Shown piece after piece: positions 11,321 to 23,320 of a stretch of 64,000 nucleotides of DNA (position 1 is its first letter; each line of letters begins with the position of its first letter). The notes below the pieces were generated by a model, which did not search any database, was not told where the DNA came from, and saw only the letters and a program-made list of their open reading frames with translations. The stretch is from Adiantum capillus-veneris (taxonomy: Eukaryota; Streptophyta; Polypodiopsida; Polypodiales; Pteridaceae): contig CM043970.1 of the NCBI GenBank assembly GCA_014529385.2, positions 61,077,523 to 61,141,522 of the forward strand, in the 5' to 3' direction. Both the position numbers and the translations under genes were made by a program.

Positions 11321-11690
11321 AGACCCTTTCACAACTAAACTGGAAAGAAGTCATGTAGGTAGAACTTGATTCTATCAATAGAAAAAGCACATGGGTCCAC
11401 GATCACCAAAGCAAAAGGCCATTGGTGTCAAAAGGATCTACTATATGAAGGACAAATCAAATGGGTCATTGGATAAGCGCAAGACACACCTTGTTGCCAA
11501 GGGCTTTTCTCAAAGATTGGGTGGCGGCTATGACGAAACCTTTGGAGAGACAATGTCCCCCTTTTGACTTGCATGTTGGAGTCAATATCATGTATGGATA
11601 CTACATCCACCATGAAGACCATCTCCATGACAAAATTACACTCTTTGTGCACCGAGATGAGATGGAAACTCAATCGTGGAGCAAATGAAA
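11321..11690 (+). pseudogene. Ty1/copia reverse transcriptase fragment
   Basis: In shifting frames the plus strand reads KAIGVKRIYYMKDKSNGS, then LDKRKTHLVAKGFSQR and YDETFGETMSP. This is the N-terminal part of a copia reverse transcriptase (family pattern ...KARLVAKG..Q..G.DY.ETFAPV). The rest of the domain, including the YVDD motif, is absent. Confidence 0.75.
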
Positions 11691-11769
11691 CTACAACATC
11701 ACCACATATTGGATAATTGAGCCTTCAAAGATGTCATGTCCCATGAAGCACTACTATCTAGGATCCAAC

Positions 11770-12400
11770 TTTGAGAATCTCTAACCGCAAAAGCTGGCTA
11801 CAACCTTTATTGTGGCTAAAGTAGAATCCTCACCAACTCCCTTTGGACACTTCCGCCAATAATGGCCTTTTTCTCCACAATTGTTGCAATGTGGCTTAGT
11901 TTTCAAAGCCTACTTTCCAGCATCCATCTTGTTGCTGTTATTGTTTCTTTTATTTTTACCCTTTTGCTTTTTCTTCTTCCAGTTTATAAATCACCAAGAC
12001 ATTGTGGCATGGTCTCTTTCCCTCGGGCCCTATTAAAGATTAAACGGCTTCTTTTGGCCCAATACCATCGAGACTATCTCCTCCGAAGTAATATACTTCA
12101 ATTAGCCACTCATATTTAGCAAAGATTAGTTGGTATAATGAGAAGAAAAGTTGAATTCATCCTGTTACCAAAAGGGGCATATAAAGCATCTCCTATTGAA
12201 GCTCTTGTATCTTGTTGATATGCTCCCTCATGCATGTTTGCTTGGCATCCAAGGTCAGCAATTGCATCACCAAAGCAATCGGCTTCATTAGAGACACTCG
12301 ATCATATAGAAAGGCAAGTGGTTCCCAAATCATCATCACATCCTTCATCCATCGAATGTGATTGATGATAGATGGTGTAATGTTAAGAATAATGAATCAT
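11770..12400 (-). pseudogene. Ty1/copia gag remnant with zinc knuckle
   Basis: On the minus strand, 11,898-11,845 encodes HCNNCGEKGHYWRKCPKGVG, an intact CX2CX4HX4C knuckle. Further upstream in sense, at about 12,340-12,180, MIWEPLAFLYDRVSLMK and MREHINKIQEL match the copia Gag (UBN2) pattern. Stops and frame changes separate the parts. It points the opposite way to the copia RT fragment next to it, so the two are from different insertions or an inverted one. Confidence 0.7.
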
Positions 12401-13411
12401 CAAATTCGAACATTGATATACTCTTATGGGTTTCCTCCTGCTCGATCGTTTTGTGTCTCGAAGTTGTTACTGACAAAGCCTCCAAGATCATGCGAGTCGA
12501 AGACTGCCGTCATGGTCGCCCTCCAAAAGACATAGGTCTCAACATTCAAATGCCAAACAAACACTAGGAAATGTTGATAAATTAGGGATTTTGATTAATT
12601 GACCTCCCTTGCCGCAGTAAAACTACAACCAATCTCTTTACTTACTTCTTCATCACGGATCAAGTTCTTATTAGATCCTTGGTCGAGGAAAAGTTAGACA
12701 TGTGAAAAGATTAAGGCAAGGTGAGATGAAAGTTCTTTGATTGACGTGTTTCGATTAGGTCTTCCCAATCTCAGAAAAATAAAAATTCTCTCAAAACATA
12801 TTAAGTGCATAAGTGAAGGGTGAGTTTAGGAAATGAAAAGACATATGAAAGTGTAAAGTTAAAAGACGTATGAAGATGGAAAGTCAAAAGATACATGAAG
12901 ATAGAAAGTCAAAAGACCTTTTGTGTCCACATAAATAGGTGTTTCTCCTCCTTTATTTTTCCTTTAGCGCTTTCTTTTCTTCAAAGTGCTCTCTCTCTCT
13001 CTCAACTCTCGCAACTCACAATGTTACATCCGTCCTTTATTGCTAACACTGTTGCAGATCTATGTTCTTCGTCATTGTCCATGGCTACGAGCTATAGACT
13101 AGCGCATTATTCTTGTTGTTGTTGAGGGAATCTTTGAATTAGGAATACCTTTTAGTTTTTTTAAAGCCATTAGGAACACCATTCGGAGTATTTTAATCAT
13201 TCTTTGATTGAAGTTTTTCGATTAGATTGTATGAAACCTTAATTGCTAATGTATTTTTTCAACTTTGAGCTAAAGGGAGTTAAATTGAAGAGGACCCTGA
13301 TGTTCTTCCCTCCCTCCTCGTGCGACATCTCAAGTTCTGATTACTCCCCTCCCTGAATCTCAGTTGATTCGCCTTGGTTTTTTATTAGACTAGATAGAGG
13401 AAGAGAGATCG

Positions 13412-13415
<4 letters not shown>
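12401..13415. other. AT-rich non-coding DNA
   Basis: No gene seen. A phrase TTCTTTGATTGA(C/A)GT.TTTCGATTAG recurs near 12,733 and 13,201 and may mark LTR fragments of the neighbouring gag remnant. That is inference only. Confidence 0.35.
12841..12915. repeat. 25-bp minisatellite, three units
   Basis: Three units of the form A(C/T)(A/G)(T/C)ATGAA(A/G)(G/A)T... end in AAAG at 12,865, 12,890 and 12,915. Further diverged copies may extend upstream. Confidence 0.8.

Positions 13416-13496
<81 letters not shown>
13416..13496. repeat. Compound (TG)n(GA)n microsatellite
   Basis: About 16 TG units pass directly into about 25 GA units. Confidence 0.97.
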
Positions 13497-13498
<2 letters not shown>

Positions 13499-13580
13499 AC
13501 TGCCGTGAGAGAGGGTAATGAGAGAGAACGCTATAGAAAACGCTGGTAAATGGCTATCCACTCAACGAATGAATGAAAAT

Positions 13581-14069
13581 AGGAAAAATTACCAAAATAC
13601 CCCTCTAATTTGTGGAAATTCCCAAAATACCCCTCAAATTTCAAAAATTCCCAAAATATCCCCATAATTTGTCATAAATTCCCAAAATGCCCTTCAAATT
13701 TTCCAAAATTCTCAAAATACCCATGGTTGTGAGAGTAAATTTCTCCGAAAACAAAACAATTTGTAGCTTTTCATAAGAAGAGTGATTGTCTACCATACAA
13801 GCCCGCTAAAACTAAAATTTGAGTCGGTTATGTAGGCTTTGGAGATGAATTGCTTCAATATTTTTAAACATAATTTTTTGCGAGGTAATTTGCGACAAAC
13901 TACATGCTAAGGACTCTAAAAACGATCTCAATTGTAAAACAAGAATAAAGATTAGAAAATCTTGAAGAATCCAACAAAAATAGATACAAGGGTGTTCTGG
14001 GAGTTTTTGAAATTTTAGGGGTATATTGGGAATTTTCACAAATTAGAGGGGTATTTTGGTAATTTTCCC
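13581..14069. mobile_element. MITE-like element with repeated subterminal motif
   Basis: The left end (A)GGAAAAATTACCAAAATACC is matched in inverted orientation at the right end (GGTATTTTGGTAATTTTCCC). The left arm holds five diverged copies of a roughly 31-bp unit around CCCAAAATACCCCTCAAATTT (13,590-13,725), and the right arm holds inverted copies. The flanks ATGAAAAT and ATGAACCT agree at 6 of 8 positions, a weak hint of an 8-bp target duplication. There is no coding capacity. Confidence 0.7.
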
Positions 14070-14956
14070 ATGAACCTAAAAGAGGGTTGCCATATAGGGA
14101 CCCACACAGAGAACACAAGGACCCAAAAAAGGGGCACCCATTAAAAATGCTACATCTCCTTATTACCTTCAAAATAAGGTGATAAACTGCAAATGACTAG
14201 AAATGGTCACACTGGGGATGAATAGAGACTCTAGCCCTAAGGAACCTACCCGGTCTCCACTCATGCGAACCTACCGGGTCGGCATATACATGGCTCGTAC
14301 CACTGAAAAAGGTATGTCTACTTCAAATACACCCAACACCACTACACTGAGCCAGCACGATTGGGCTGGGCACACAAGGCATAGACAGTGAGTGATGAGT
14401 AAGAAAATTTTGCATAAAGGCTTTCACGATCTGATTTCAAGATGCACCTCAACATTTGAAAAGCCTGTCGGTGACATGGAAGATGATGATAAACCTCTTC
14501 ACAAAGGCTTTTCAATAGACTTTACACTCTAAATTCCCCTCTCTTTGAATGGGCGATGTGTAATCGTACTGATTACGAAAAGAAAAGTACATGGTCAAAC
14601 GACCAGTCACCAAATAGACAACCATATACAAAGGCGAGAAGTCCAATCGTGGGCATGGCAAAACAGTCATACTAGAGAATCGGGCAATGAATATTGCTGT
14701 TGTTTTTATCGATCTTGGGTCATTTCTATGGCAGATGCACGAGTCTGAAAGGTGGCGCGTTCTATCCTGAATTTGGGGCATGATTAAAGACCAATGTAGT
14801 TCTAGAGCTCAAATTTTAGTGCAAGTAAATCAACAATTTCAGTATGGGCACCACTCTGCAATGAAAAGCCTCCAAAAAGCATGTGCAGCAACCAACAAAT
14901 GTTTGAAAACCCTAAAGAATCAGGGTGCAAAACCCTAAAACAGACGCACAAGCCTC
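14070..14956. other. Non-coding, no recognisable feature
   Basis: Short frames on both strands match no family I know. No repeats stand out. Confidence 0.4.
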
Positions 14957-14990
<34 letters not shown>

Positions 14991-14995
14991 CGCGC
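14957..14995. repeat. (TG)13(CG)6 microsatellite
   Basis: An alternating purine-pyrimidine tract throughout, so the whole tract is a candidate Z-DNA former. Confidence 0.95.
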
Positions 14996-15109
14996 CTCTT
15001 GTTGTAAAAAGAATTTGCGGTTGAAATCTCATTCGTGGAAACACCAGCCTGTATATTAGGCAACGTTCTGTTGCTTCTCGCCTGCTTGACTGGCTATGTT
15101 GTGGCCCTA

Positions 15110-15470
15110 ACAGCGTCTCCTGATGATGGTCATGGCAATGTCGATTCTGATTAGGAACCTGGCTGTGTGGTGGATGTTCTTCAGGCCGCTCCTCGTGGTG
15201 CCTCTGGAGGGGCGGCAACAGATGATGACTACGAATCTGATGCTGATCGTCCCCCTCCTACCCTGTCGCTTCCTCCGTAGCCAATGGAAGGTCCAGCTGA
15301 TCCCAGTGCCCTGTCGCAGCTTCCTCCATAGCCTCTGGCATGTTTAGTCTGCGATCATTGCGATCCTGGGTGTGTGCTCCAGGTTGCTGCTGGTGGTGGT
15401 GATGACGAAGAAGCCGATGTCGATCCTCCCCCGCTTCCGCCATAGCCAATGGAAGGTCTGCAATGGAGCT
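15110..15470 (+). pseudogene. Broken ORF of unknown origin with repeated LPP-stop-PMEG motif
   Basis: One plus-strand frame reads SPDDGHGNVDSD, stop, EPGCVVDVLQAAPRGASGG, then DDDYESDADRPPPTLSLPP, stop, PMEG, and later PPLPP, stop, PMEGLQWS. Acid-rich and proline-rich composition with isolated TAG stops suggests decayed coding sequence. TAG replaces what may have been CAG (Gln) in the repeated LPPQPMEG-like motif. I do not recognise the protein. Confidence 0.35.
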
Positions 15471-15934
15471 ACGTGATGAATTGAAAGCTTTTTCGGCTTT
15501 CGGTTACAATTTGAAATTGAAATGGGCGCTCGTGGCCGAGGGCCCCCTTGATTTTGAACTAACGTTCAATGTTCGTGCTAACCGGGGACTAGGTCTACTT
15601 ACAACCGTGGTGGTGACTCACAGGAGTAGGTGATACGATCTTTTTAATTGAAAAGGGAGGTGAATCAAATGAGATGCTTAAGAGAGTGGAAGAGAAGGGC
15701 GACGGTGCCACGGGACTATTTGACACCACTTTGTCAGGTGGGATCTATGGTCTAGCATCTTCGAACGATGTGGACCGTCCATCTATTCTCAAGAATAGGA
15801 TTCCGTCCGGTTGAGCCCCTACGACTCAAACCCACCACCTACACAGCCGGAGGCCACAACTCTCCCATTAAGCTATCGCGCGCCACTTGAAATGAAGGTG
15901 TGTACATAGAATCATATAGCAAAAATGACGGGGT

Positions 15935-16170
15935 GAAGATCACATGGTGTTCACTTGGAGATCACTTTGGGATGGACGGGGTCACACTGCAATCACTTTG
16001 GGATAGTCGGGGTCACACTGTAATCACTTGGTAATGGGTGGGGTCACAAGGTGATCACATGTCGATTGGGATTCACATGGGGATCAGTTGGCGGTCACTT
16101 GATGTTCACATCAAATTTACTTGGTGTTCACTTTAATTGTGATCACATGGTGATCACTTGGAGATTAAAC
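15935..16170. repeat. Short-period minisatellite rich in GATCAC
   Basis: Diverged copies of TGGTGATCACATGG and GGGGTCACACTG.AATCAC recur roughly every 15-40 bp. GATCAC or near-variants (GTTCAC, GGTCAC, AATCAC) appear more than ten times. It is not coding. Confidence 0.65.
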
Positions 16171-16283
16171 CGCCATCGGACGGTGAAAAACCGATCCCAC
16201 CACCCCCAATTAATAGGGACCGTAGATCCCACCTGACAGAAGTGGTGTCAATTGTCATGAGGGCGACGGTGCGTCGAACTGGA

Positions 16284-16335
<52 letters not shown>
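16284..16335. repeat. Compound (CT)n(CA)n microsatellite
   Basis: About 8 CT units pass directly into about 18 CA units. Confidence 0.96.
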
Positions 16336-16338
<3 letters not shown>

Positions 16339-16373
16339 GCATGGCAAAAGTAATATGGAACCTAGATGTCTTA

Positions 16374-16390
16374 CCCCCCCCCCCCCCCCC
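16374..16390. repeat. C17 homopolymer followed by G4
   Basis: It lies just past the 3' side of the LINE remnant (minus strand). On that strand it reads CCCC then 17 G. Confidence 0.95.
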
Positions 16391-16394
16391 GGGG

Positions 16395-19300
16395 ATTGCA
16401 TCCACCGGTATCTAGCCCATTTCCACCATTCTACCACAAACAGGATAGTGCCAAAACAGATGCTTGTTGTGAGTTTCAAGTCTACCACACCTACTACATG
16501 TCGCATTGTCTATGTGCTTTTTTCTGTTTTTTCTCAACAATAAGCAATCCCCCACACATGAGTCTCCATTGAAATACTTTATCCTTAAAGAGATGATACC
16601 TCTGCCAAATACCATGCATCCATTTATCCACCAGCCTTCAGGTTTATGCATGCCCCAGGTTTTATTACATTTAGCAAAGATGTTAAATGAACCAGAAAGA
16701 AGAATTCTATAGAAGTGACATGTATGAGATGTCCACCAATTAGCTTCATAGTCTGGTATTGCCCGATCCCTATGCATGTCTTCCTCATTGGTGTTTAATG
16801 GAACGTGCAATTTACTAATGCATGTCCCAATGGTAGATCATGTACCCCTGAATGCAAAAGAAAGTCCAAATTTCCTTCTAGCTGCAAAATACAGTTAAGA
16901 GTCAAGAACTTAACCAATGTAGCAAACACCCTTCTTATACAGAGAGAGTGCCCTTCTCCTCAAGACATAGGCAGGGGGTTCTTTAAATAAAAATGACCAT
17001 AAAAGACTTCAACAACTAGAGAATTTTCAGTGTATCTGATTCTACCATTCCATACCAAACTTTAATAGGTAAGATTCCAAGATTTCATAAGCATATGAGA
17101 AGCGGAGTAAGCAATTTTAATGGGAGCGGAAAAGGAGCAGCAAAGGACAGCTTATCCCAAGAAGACATGTGCCATTGCCCATGAAAGTACACCATAGATG
17201 CATCTCTTGACAGCCACATACATTCTGCCCACAAGTTGTTGCTATCTAACATGTGTCTCAAGAAAGTTTCACTCCTAGCATGAGCATGAAGATCCACGTT
17301 TAACAGTCCCAAGCCACCCATATCCAAGGGGGTAGCCATAAAATCCTAGACAATCATAGTTGCATACCCTTCTCCACAAGAATTTTAATAGAACCAATTT
17401 GAATCCAGTCATGTGCTTCTTAGACCAGTCCAATAGAGGCATAAAATATTGAATGTATGGAATTAGAATAGCTAGGATGATTCTAACTCTAACATGAAAT
17501 GGCCACTTCGCATAGCGCCAAGCTGCAGCCTTTTTATATGCCCTATCTAACACCCAATTCTACAACTATGATTGAGAAACCATAAGACCCAAGGGGTAAC
17601 CCAAAGGCTTGGAGATAAGGCAAATAGGAAGTCTTTTACCTTGCCGGATCAGTGCATGAAAGTCCCTAGCATTCACATCAATCAGTTGAGATTTAATTAC
17701 ATTGACATACATACCAACAACAAGGGAACACATGCTCAGAGCAGACATAGCTCTAGAGATTAATGTTATTAGCCTTTAAAAAGAGGATAGTATCATCAGC
17801 AAACCCCTACCCAATTAGTTGCTTTTGTTTAATTTGCAACCCTTGAATATGTCACTCCAGCAGCTAAGTGATCCAGATATGTATGCAAGGGATGTGAAGC
17901 CACTACATAAAACAAAGGAGAAAGAGGACATCCTTGCTTAACTGTTCTATTAAGGTCGATACCATCTGGCAACCTGCCATTGATGAGCACCCTAGACTTT
18001 GCCCCTTGACTTAATAGATGATTACAATTTTCTACTCTCACTCCAAACCCCACCTTGTGCATGACAGCATGTATAAAGTCCCAATGCACAGTGTCGAATG
18101 TCTTAGCAAAGTCAATTTGTAACAAGACAATGTCATGACTTGATCTGATTGCATGCTCCATTCCTAATTGGGACTGCTATAATATTGTCCATGATGGACC
18201 TGCAATGAAACCAGATTGGGATACATGAATGCATTTTATTAAAAAAATGGACCAATCCTTATAGCAATAGCTTTAGCCAATAATTTATACAAAATACCGA
18301 TCATTCTAATTGGCCTTCAATTGGGAATTGATTTGGGAAAAATATTATTGGGAATTGGCTTGATAATACCTTGTTTAAAAATGTGAAATATATGTTGTGA
18401 GGACCAAATACCACATATGAAAGCTAGAACAAGACACTTGAGGTCCTTTCAAAATTTAACCAAAAATTCCTTGGAAAGGCCACATAGACTAGGAGTTTTG
18501 TCACTTCCCAAGTTTTGCATAGCTTAATTTTTTATCATCAAAGGGTCCTTCCATTCTAATTGCATCTTCCTGAGAAACTTTTTGATCCAGTTGAAGAAGC
18601 ACATCCATGGCCTCCATCCTTGAGGGTGATATGTCTTACCTAACATTCAAAAAATCCTTGTGGTATGCATGGCAATGTTCCATGATATGAGAGGCTTCCC
18701 TATTCACAGTCCATCCTCAGTAACCAGAGAAGACATTTTTCTCTGTTATGTTTGTGCTTGAGTTTCTTAAAAAAACCCTTGGAAGAATTAGTACACTCCT
18801 TGAAAGCTCTAGATCTGCACAGAAATCTAGTTCTTTGAACCTACTGCTACTCAGCTTGCTGACATACCGCCCTAGCATCTTTCCACTCAAAAATTTATAA
18901 GGTAGTGAGAGGTCTCGTTTCAACAAAGTTAGCTATCCTCTTTAATGTTTGCACTACCTTTGCATTCCTTGCCTAGCCCTTTGCGCCACATGTTTCCCCA
19001 CATTCCTAATACAATGTTGCATCCCAGAGAAAAAATGCAACCAAGCAATAATAGGTTGAGGGAACTTAACATGTACATCTTCAATATTTCAGCATCTGAG
19101 ACAAACATGGGATGATCAAGTAGCTGGTTATTAACCTTAAGAGTGTTAGGAAAATCCAGACTTGAAAGGCATTGACATCAACACTAGATAAATGCAATAA
19201 GATAGGGAAGTGCTCTAAGAAGGTCATATGAATGTGCACCTACATATATTCCTGTGACGGGATCCAATCCTAGCCAATGTAGTAGATCATATCTAATCTA

Positions 19301-20449
19301 GACTAGGAGTGTTGACGAGGTAGGGAGTGAAAACTAAAGCATGATGACTCCCTTGATGCAGATAGTCAGGCATTTTGTAGAGCCCTAACAATGTCATCAT
19401 GCGATCCCAAGCAGAGTCTTCTATATGATGCATTACTAAGGCATGTGAAGTAGTGTCCTAAATAGAGGGAACCATATAGAAATCCCAGCATGTAATTCCT
19501 TCAATCGAAGGAATATTACCGAGCCATTGTCAAAGCTCAACTCTTTGTTGAGGTTGATTCAATGCATATACATTAACCACATGCAAGGGCCCTAGCTCAG
19601 AATTGTATAAGTAGAAAAGTGCAACTCCATGTTTTGGCATCGGGGTTGTAAGGCAGATTTAACATAGGTAACAACACCAGATTAACCATCAAGTGATCCA
19701 CCATAAAATACATCATATCTCCAATGGGACAACTGACCAGCCTTGTGGTGCATTTTGTGCTCCTAAAAAAGACAAACATCCAATTTCTGAGCTAATAGCC
19801 AACGATGAAAAGAATGCATCTTTGCAGGGTCATTACTAAGGGGTACTAATAACCTTTTGGGTCTCTTTATCACTGTCAAAATCCTACATATTGATCTCCT
19901 CGTTAGATTCCTTTGGAAGGGAGATGGTTCCCCTTACAGATGTTAGGTGATTTTGTTGTGAGCTTTATCTTACTGGTGCTTTATAATTATAGTGTCTACT
20001 ATAGTTAAGGTCTTAGGAGAGGGCATATTAGATAACACCTCAAACACGGTAGGAGAGTTATTACCTGATGCTAGATTCTTGGGTTTAAAGGTCTTTTTGG
20101 CCTGCTGAAATCCTTCATGATCTGTATTGAAAGGTCTTTGTTTAGGGTTCCTAGAATAGGAGGCCTTATTATTGGCCTGGGACTTGATAATGGGTTTATT
20201 AAATTTTGGGGACTTGGCATAAAATGAGGTACTCAGGGCCAGAGTGGAAGATGCATTACTCCCACCAGTAGTTTCTCCCATGGAGGAGGGGGTAAGGTCA
20301 ATTTCCCAAATATCTGATCTTAGGTTACCATTACTTTCCAGGTAGACAATTGCACTGTGTGTTTCCCCTTTACTTCCACAATTAACAATCAAAATGTCCT
20401 TGAGATTTCTCCTTGAGAATACTAAGGTGGTTCCAGACATGCGGGGCAC
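16395..20449 (-). pseudogene. Decayed L1-like LINE (ORF1 tail, endonuclease, RT, zf-RVT)
   Basis: In minus-strand order: 20,449-19,970 is an open 159-codon ORF1-like piece (MPRMSGTTLVFSRR...). Near 19,830-19,690 is an endonuclease start (KMHSFHRWLLAQKLDVCLF). RT begins near 18,330 with IGMIGILYKLLAKAIA. At 18,161-17,829 LQIDFAKTFDTVHWDFI and RVLINGRLPDGIDL with QGCPLSPLF are typical plant LINE RT blocks. At 17,339 MGGLGLLNVDLH follows, and at 16,560-16,440 the zf-RVT-like tail shows CSRCGRLETHNKHLFWH. Stops and frameshifts are frequent and the FADD catalytic box is not intact. No clear poly(A) tail was seen at the 3' end. Confidence 0.85.
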
Positions 20450-20780
20450 ACAACTAATTCGTTGTGTGTTGCCCCTTCACTTCACAATTAACAAGAAGCG
20501 ATGGCTTGTGGATTGTAGGGCTTATGATTTCTACCAAGCACCTATGCTAAGGTTGCATCCTTATTAGGGTTTAGAAAAAATGATTCAAGGAGAGACCTTG
20601 CTATAGGGGTCAAGAAAGGATATGTGTAGTAGCGTCACACTGCTGAGATGAAGCTATGGTTGAGGAGGGCAAAGACCAATAGTAATGTAGGGAGATAGGC
20701 TATGCAATCGGAATGCCATTGACTGCATCTTCAACTAGTAGGATGCCATTCTCTCTCCCTCTCCCTCTCTCTTTTCGTGT

Positions 20781-20818
20781 GCTTTGTGTACTGTGTGCGT
20801 GCACACAGTACACAAAGC
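20781..20818. repeat. Perfect 18-bp inverted repeat with 2-base loop
   Basis: The left arm GCTTTGTGTACTGTGTGC (20,781-20,798) and right arm GCACACAGTACACAAAGC (20,801-20,818) are exact reverse complements separated by GT. A (GC)n and then a (CA)n tract follows directly to 20,864. Confidence 0.97.
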
Positions 20819-20836
20819 GCGCGCACGCGCGCGCGA

Positions 20837-20864
<28 letters not shown>
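20819..20864. repeat. (GC)n(CA)n alternating tract
   Basis: GCGCGCACGCGCGCGCG runs into about 12 CA units, abutting the perfect palindrome. Confidence 0.93.
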
Positions 20865-20869
<5 letters not shown>

Positions 20870-21387
20870 AGGTGAGGATTGTGGATTTAAGGTGTGAAGG
20901 ATAAGGATTTCAAAAAATGTTTATGGCCGTTGGAAAAGTGGATTGCAAGATATAAATACTATTGGGAAATGGCATTAGGATAAAGGGGCCAATAAAAAAC
21001 CACCCCCCAAAGAAAGGACAATGACACCCCAATAATAAGACAAAGCTGGACCAACTTTGTGCAATTCAAAAGAATGCTCAACGTTCATTTTATTTGAAAT
21101 GAAACCTTTTCATTGGGCAATGGATGACTTTAACCCTTGTTGGCAACCATGTCTTTCTTTTGGGGTTGGTGTGTCTTCTTTTTCACACCCATTTTTGTTA
21201 CACAAGAATGCATAAATGGATTTATAACTTTCGGCTCTGATCATCAAAAAAGTTGAGATCAATTTTTTCCTAAAGCTCTCGACGAAGCGAATCAAATGAG
21301 CTACTGACTGGTTATAATTGAGCTGAAAGATTGGAGATCTAAGCTCCCTCTCTTAGGTGGCCTTAAGTTGGGGGTTTTACCCTACCT

Positions 21388-21390
<3 letters not shown>

Positions 21391-21463
<73 letters not shown>
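21391..21463. repeat. (GA)36 microsatellite
   Basis: An uninterrupted GA tract of 73 bp. Confidence 0.98.
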
Positions 21464-21465
<2 letters not shown>

Positions 21466-21857
21466 TCTTGTATTTAAGTAATTGGGCTTTGGAGTTCTTT
21501 TGCAGAATATTTTCCCAAGCAAATAGTCTATGTGAAACTTTATTTCTCTTCTACCTATATTTTAAACGTATGAATACCTAATTATCATATCATTTTTGAG
21601 CAGTATGATTCTTTCCCAATGGCTACTTCTAGCTCTACACAATGTTCGTTCAATGATCAAAACGGCATTTTTCTTGATGTTTAGATTGTTAATCTCATCT
21701 ACCGTTTACGGTGCACATTAGCATTTGTTGGTGTAAAGAAATAAGGAAATTTTCCATCACAATATGGCTACCTCATCCTCTTCATCACACATGAGGCTCC
21801 ACTACAGCACGTCGCGCAAATATCGACGTGCATATCGACGTCCTAAAATTTGTTTAA

Positions 21858-22213
21858 GAAATAAACAACATCAGGGTAAGTGTCGGTATCAGCACCGACA
21901 TGGTATCATCGGTGCAGGCATCAGTATAAGAAGCATCGGAATGTGCACTGCCTTAGTTGTCGGTATAAGTGTTGAAATACATGCTGAAATATTATGTTAG
22001 TTTCCTACTCCTATTTCGAGGTGCATATCGAGGTCGATTCCGACGTTGATACCGACACTTACCCCAATGTTGTTTATTTCGACCTGGCATGGTATCATCG
22101 GTGCAGGCACCAGTATAAGCATTGAAATACATGCTGAAATATTATGTTAGTTTCCTACTCCTATTTCGAGGTGCATATCGAGGTCGATTCCGACATTGAT
22201 ACCGGCACCTACA
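21858..22213. repeat. Overlapping direct and inverted repeats
   Basis: About 125 bp beginning ATGGTATCATCGGTGCAGGCA occurs in direct orientation at about 21,899-22,062 (with an insertion) and 22,088-22,213. In addition GAAATAAACAACAT..GGGTAAGTG at 21,858-21,890 recurs inverted at about 22,045-22,077 (31 of 33 bases). The arrangement resembles a foldback element or a rearranged hairpin. Confidence 0.75.
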
Positions 22214-22369
22214 GTGACGCCAAAACCTACAAAAAAATTGGCCAAAGAGAAATGACACCTGATGCTGCATGTACTGCATCACCAAGAACCAGCACTCTTT
22301 GCCCAAAGGAAGAGTGCAAAAGCAATCACATTCCACCTACATTTTGGCGTTGAAGAGCGAGAGGTCCAC

Positions 22370-23320
22370 TTAATACATATCAGCAAAATTGTAAGCATAA
22401 CAACACCACAACATTGAAACCATAAACATGACAAGTTTCCAAACGCATAACCATAACGTCGATTCCCAAACCATAAGCACACGATATGAAGATTTTTCTA
22501 ACCATAACTAACACATGACTTGAAAGCCACAACTTTAACGACATGAACACTTTCAAGTTGGTTTAGGAACCATAACTTAAGTTTGAAAATTGTAACCATA
22601 GTGATAAGGAGATTTTCAAACCATAGATGTAACATGAGCCAAAAAATTGTTACCATATTCACAACATAATTACAAATAGATAGTTATCGAACGTGTCAAT
22701 CTTTTGGGGCGAGATGAGCATACCCACATTTTCCACCTACATTTTTTACATTCTAGAAAGCTAAAAAACATACACTAGAGCCAAAAGAGCCACTTGGCAC
22801 CTCATCCAAGGCTCTAGCACCTTGTCTAGGTATGTACATTTGTGCAATTGCCAGCACGTGAACATGACTATTTATAATGCATACACTATCCACTATATTT
22901 AAATACAATATCACATTGGCAATGCTTTCAACTGCATGTATTTACATTTGTATGGACACACATATACACACTACTATGTACATGCCAAAAGTTGTTTATC
23001 AGTGACAGTTATTCAAGGATTTCCCCTAGGTAGAGCTCGCCTTAGTCCTCATAGAAAGTGCCTATGAGCCCCTTGATCTCTATACATAGAGAATTCGAAG
23101 CATTACAATGATCTCTTCAATCGGAGAGGTATTTCTCTCTTTGATAGGAAAATCCCCCACGTTAGGGAGCTTTGGACCAAATCAAGAGAGAGCTAGAAGA
23201 GCTTGAGGCTCAATAGGATTCTAATCCTATGGTTTGGTGTACCTCATGTAGCTCTCTAGAGCATCGTCCATCCCCTTCGGGCTTATTTCCACCTCTTTGA
23301 AAAGTCTGAACATGAAGACA
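22370..23320. other. Low-complexity DNA rich in ACCATAA, then unassigned sequence
   Basis: Between 22,370 and 22,660 the motif AACCATAA or near-variants recurs about ten times at irregular spacing. The rest shows no gene. Confidence 0.45.
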
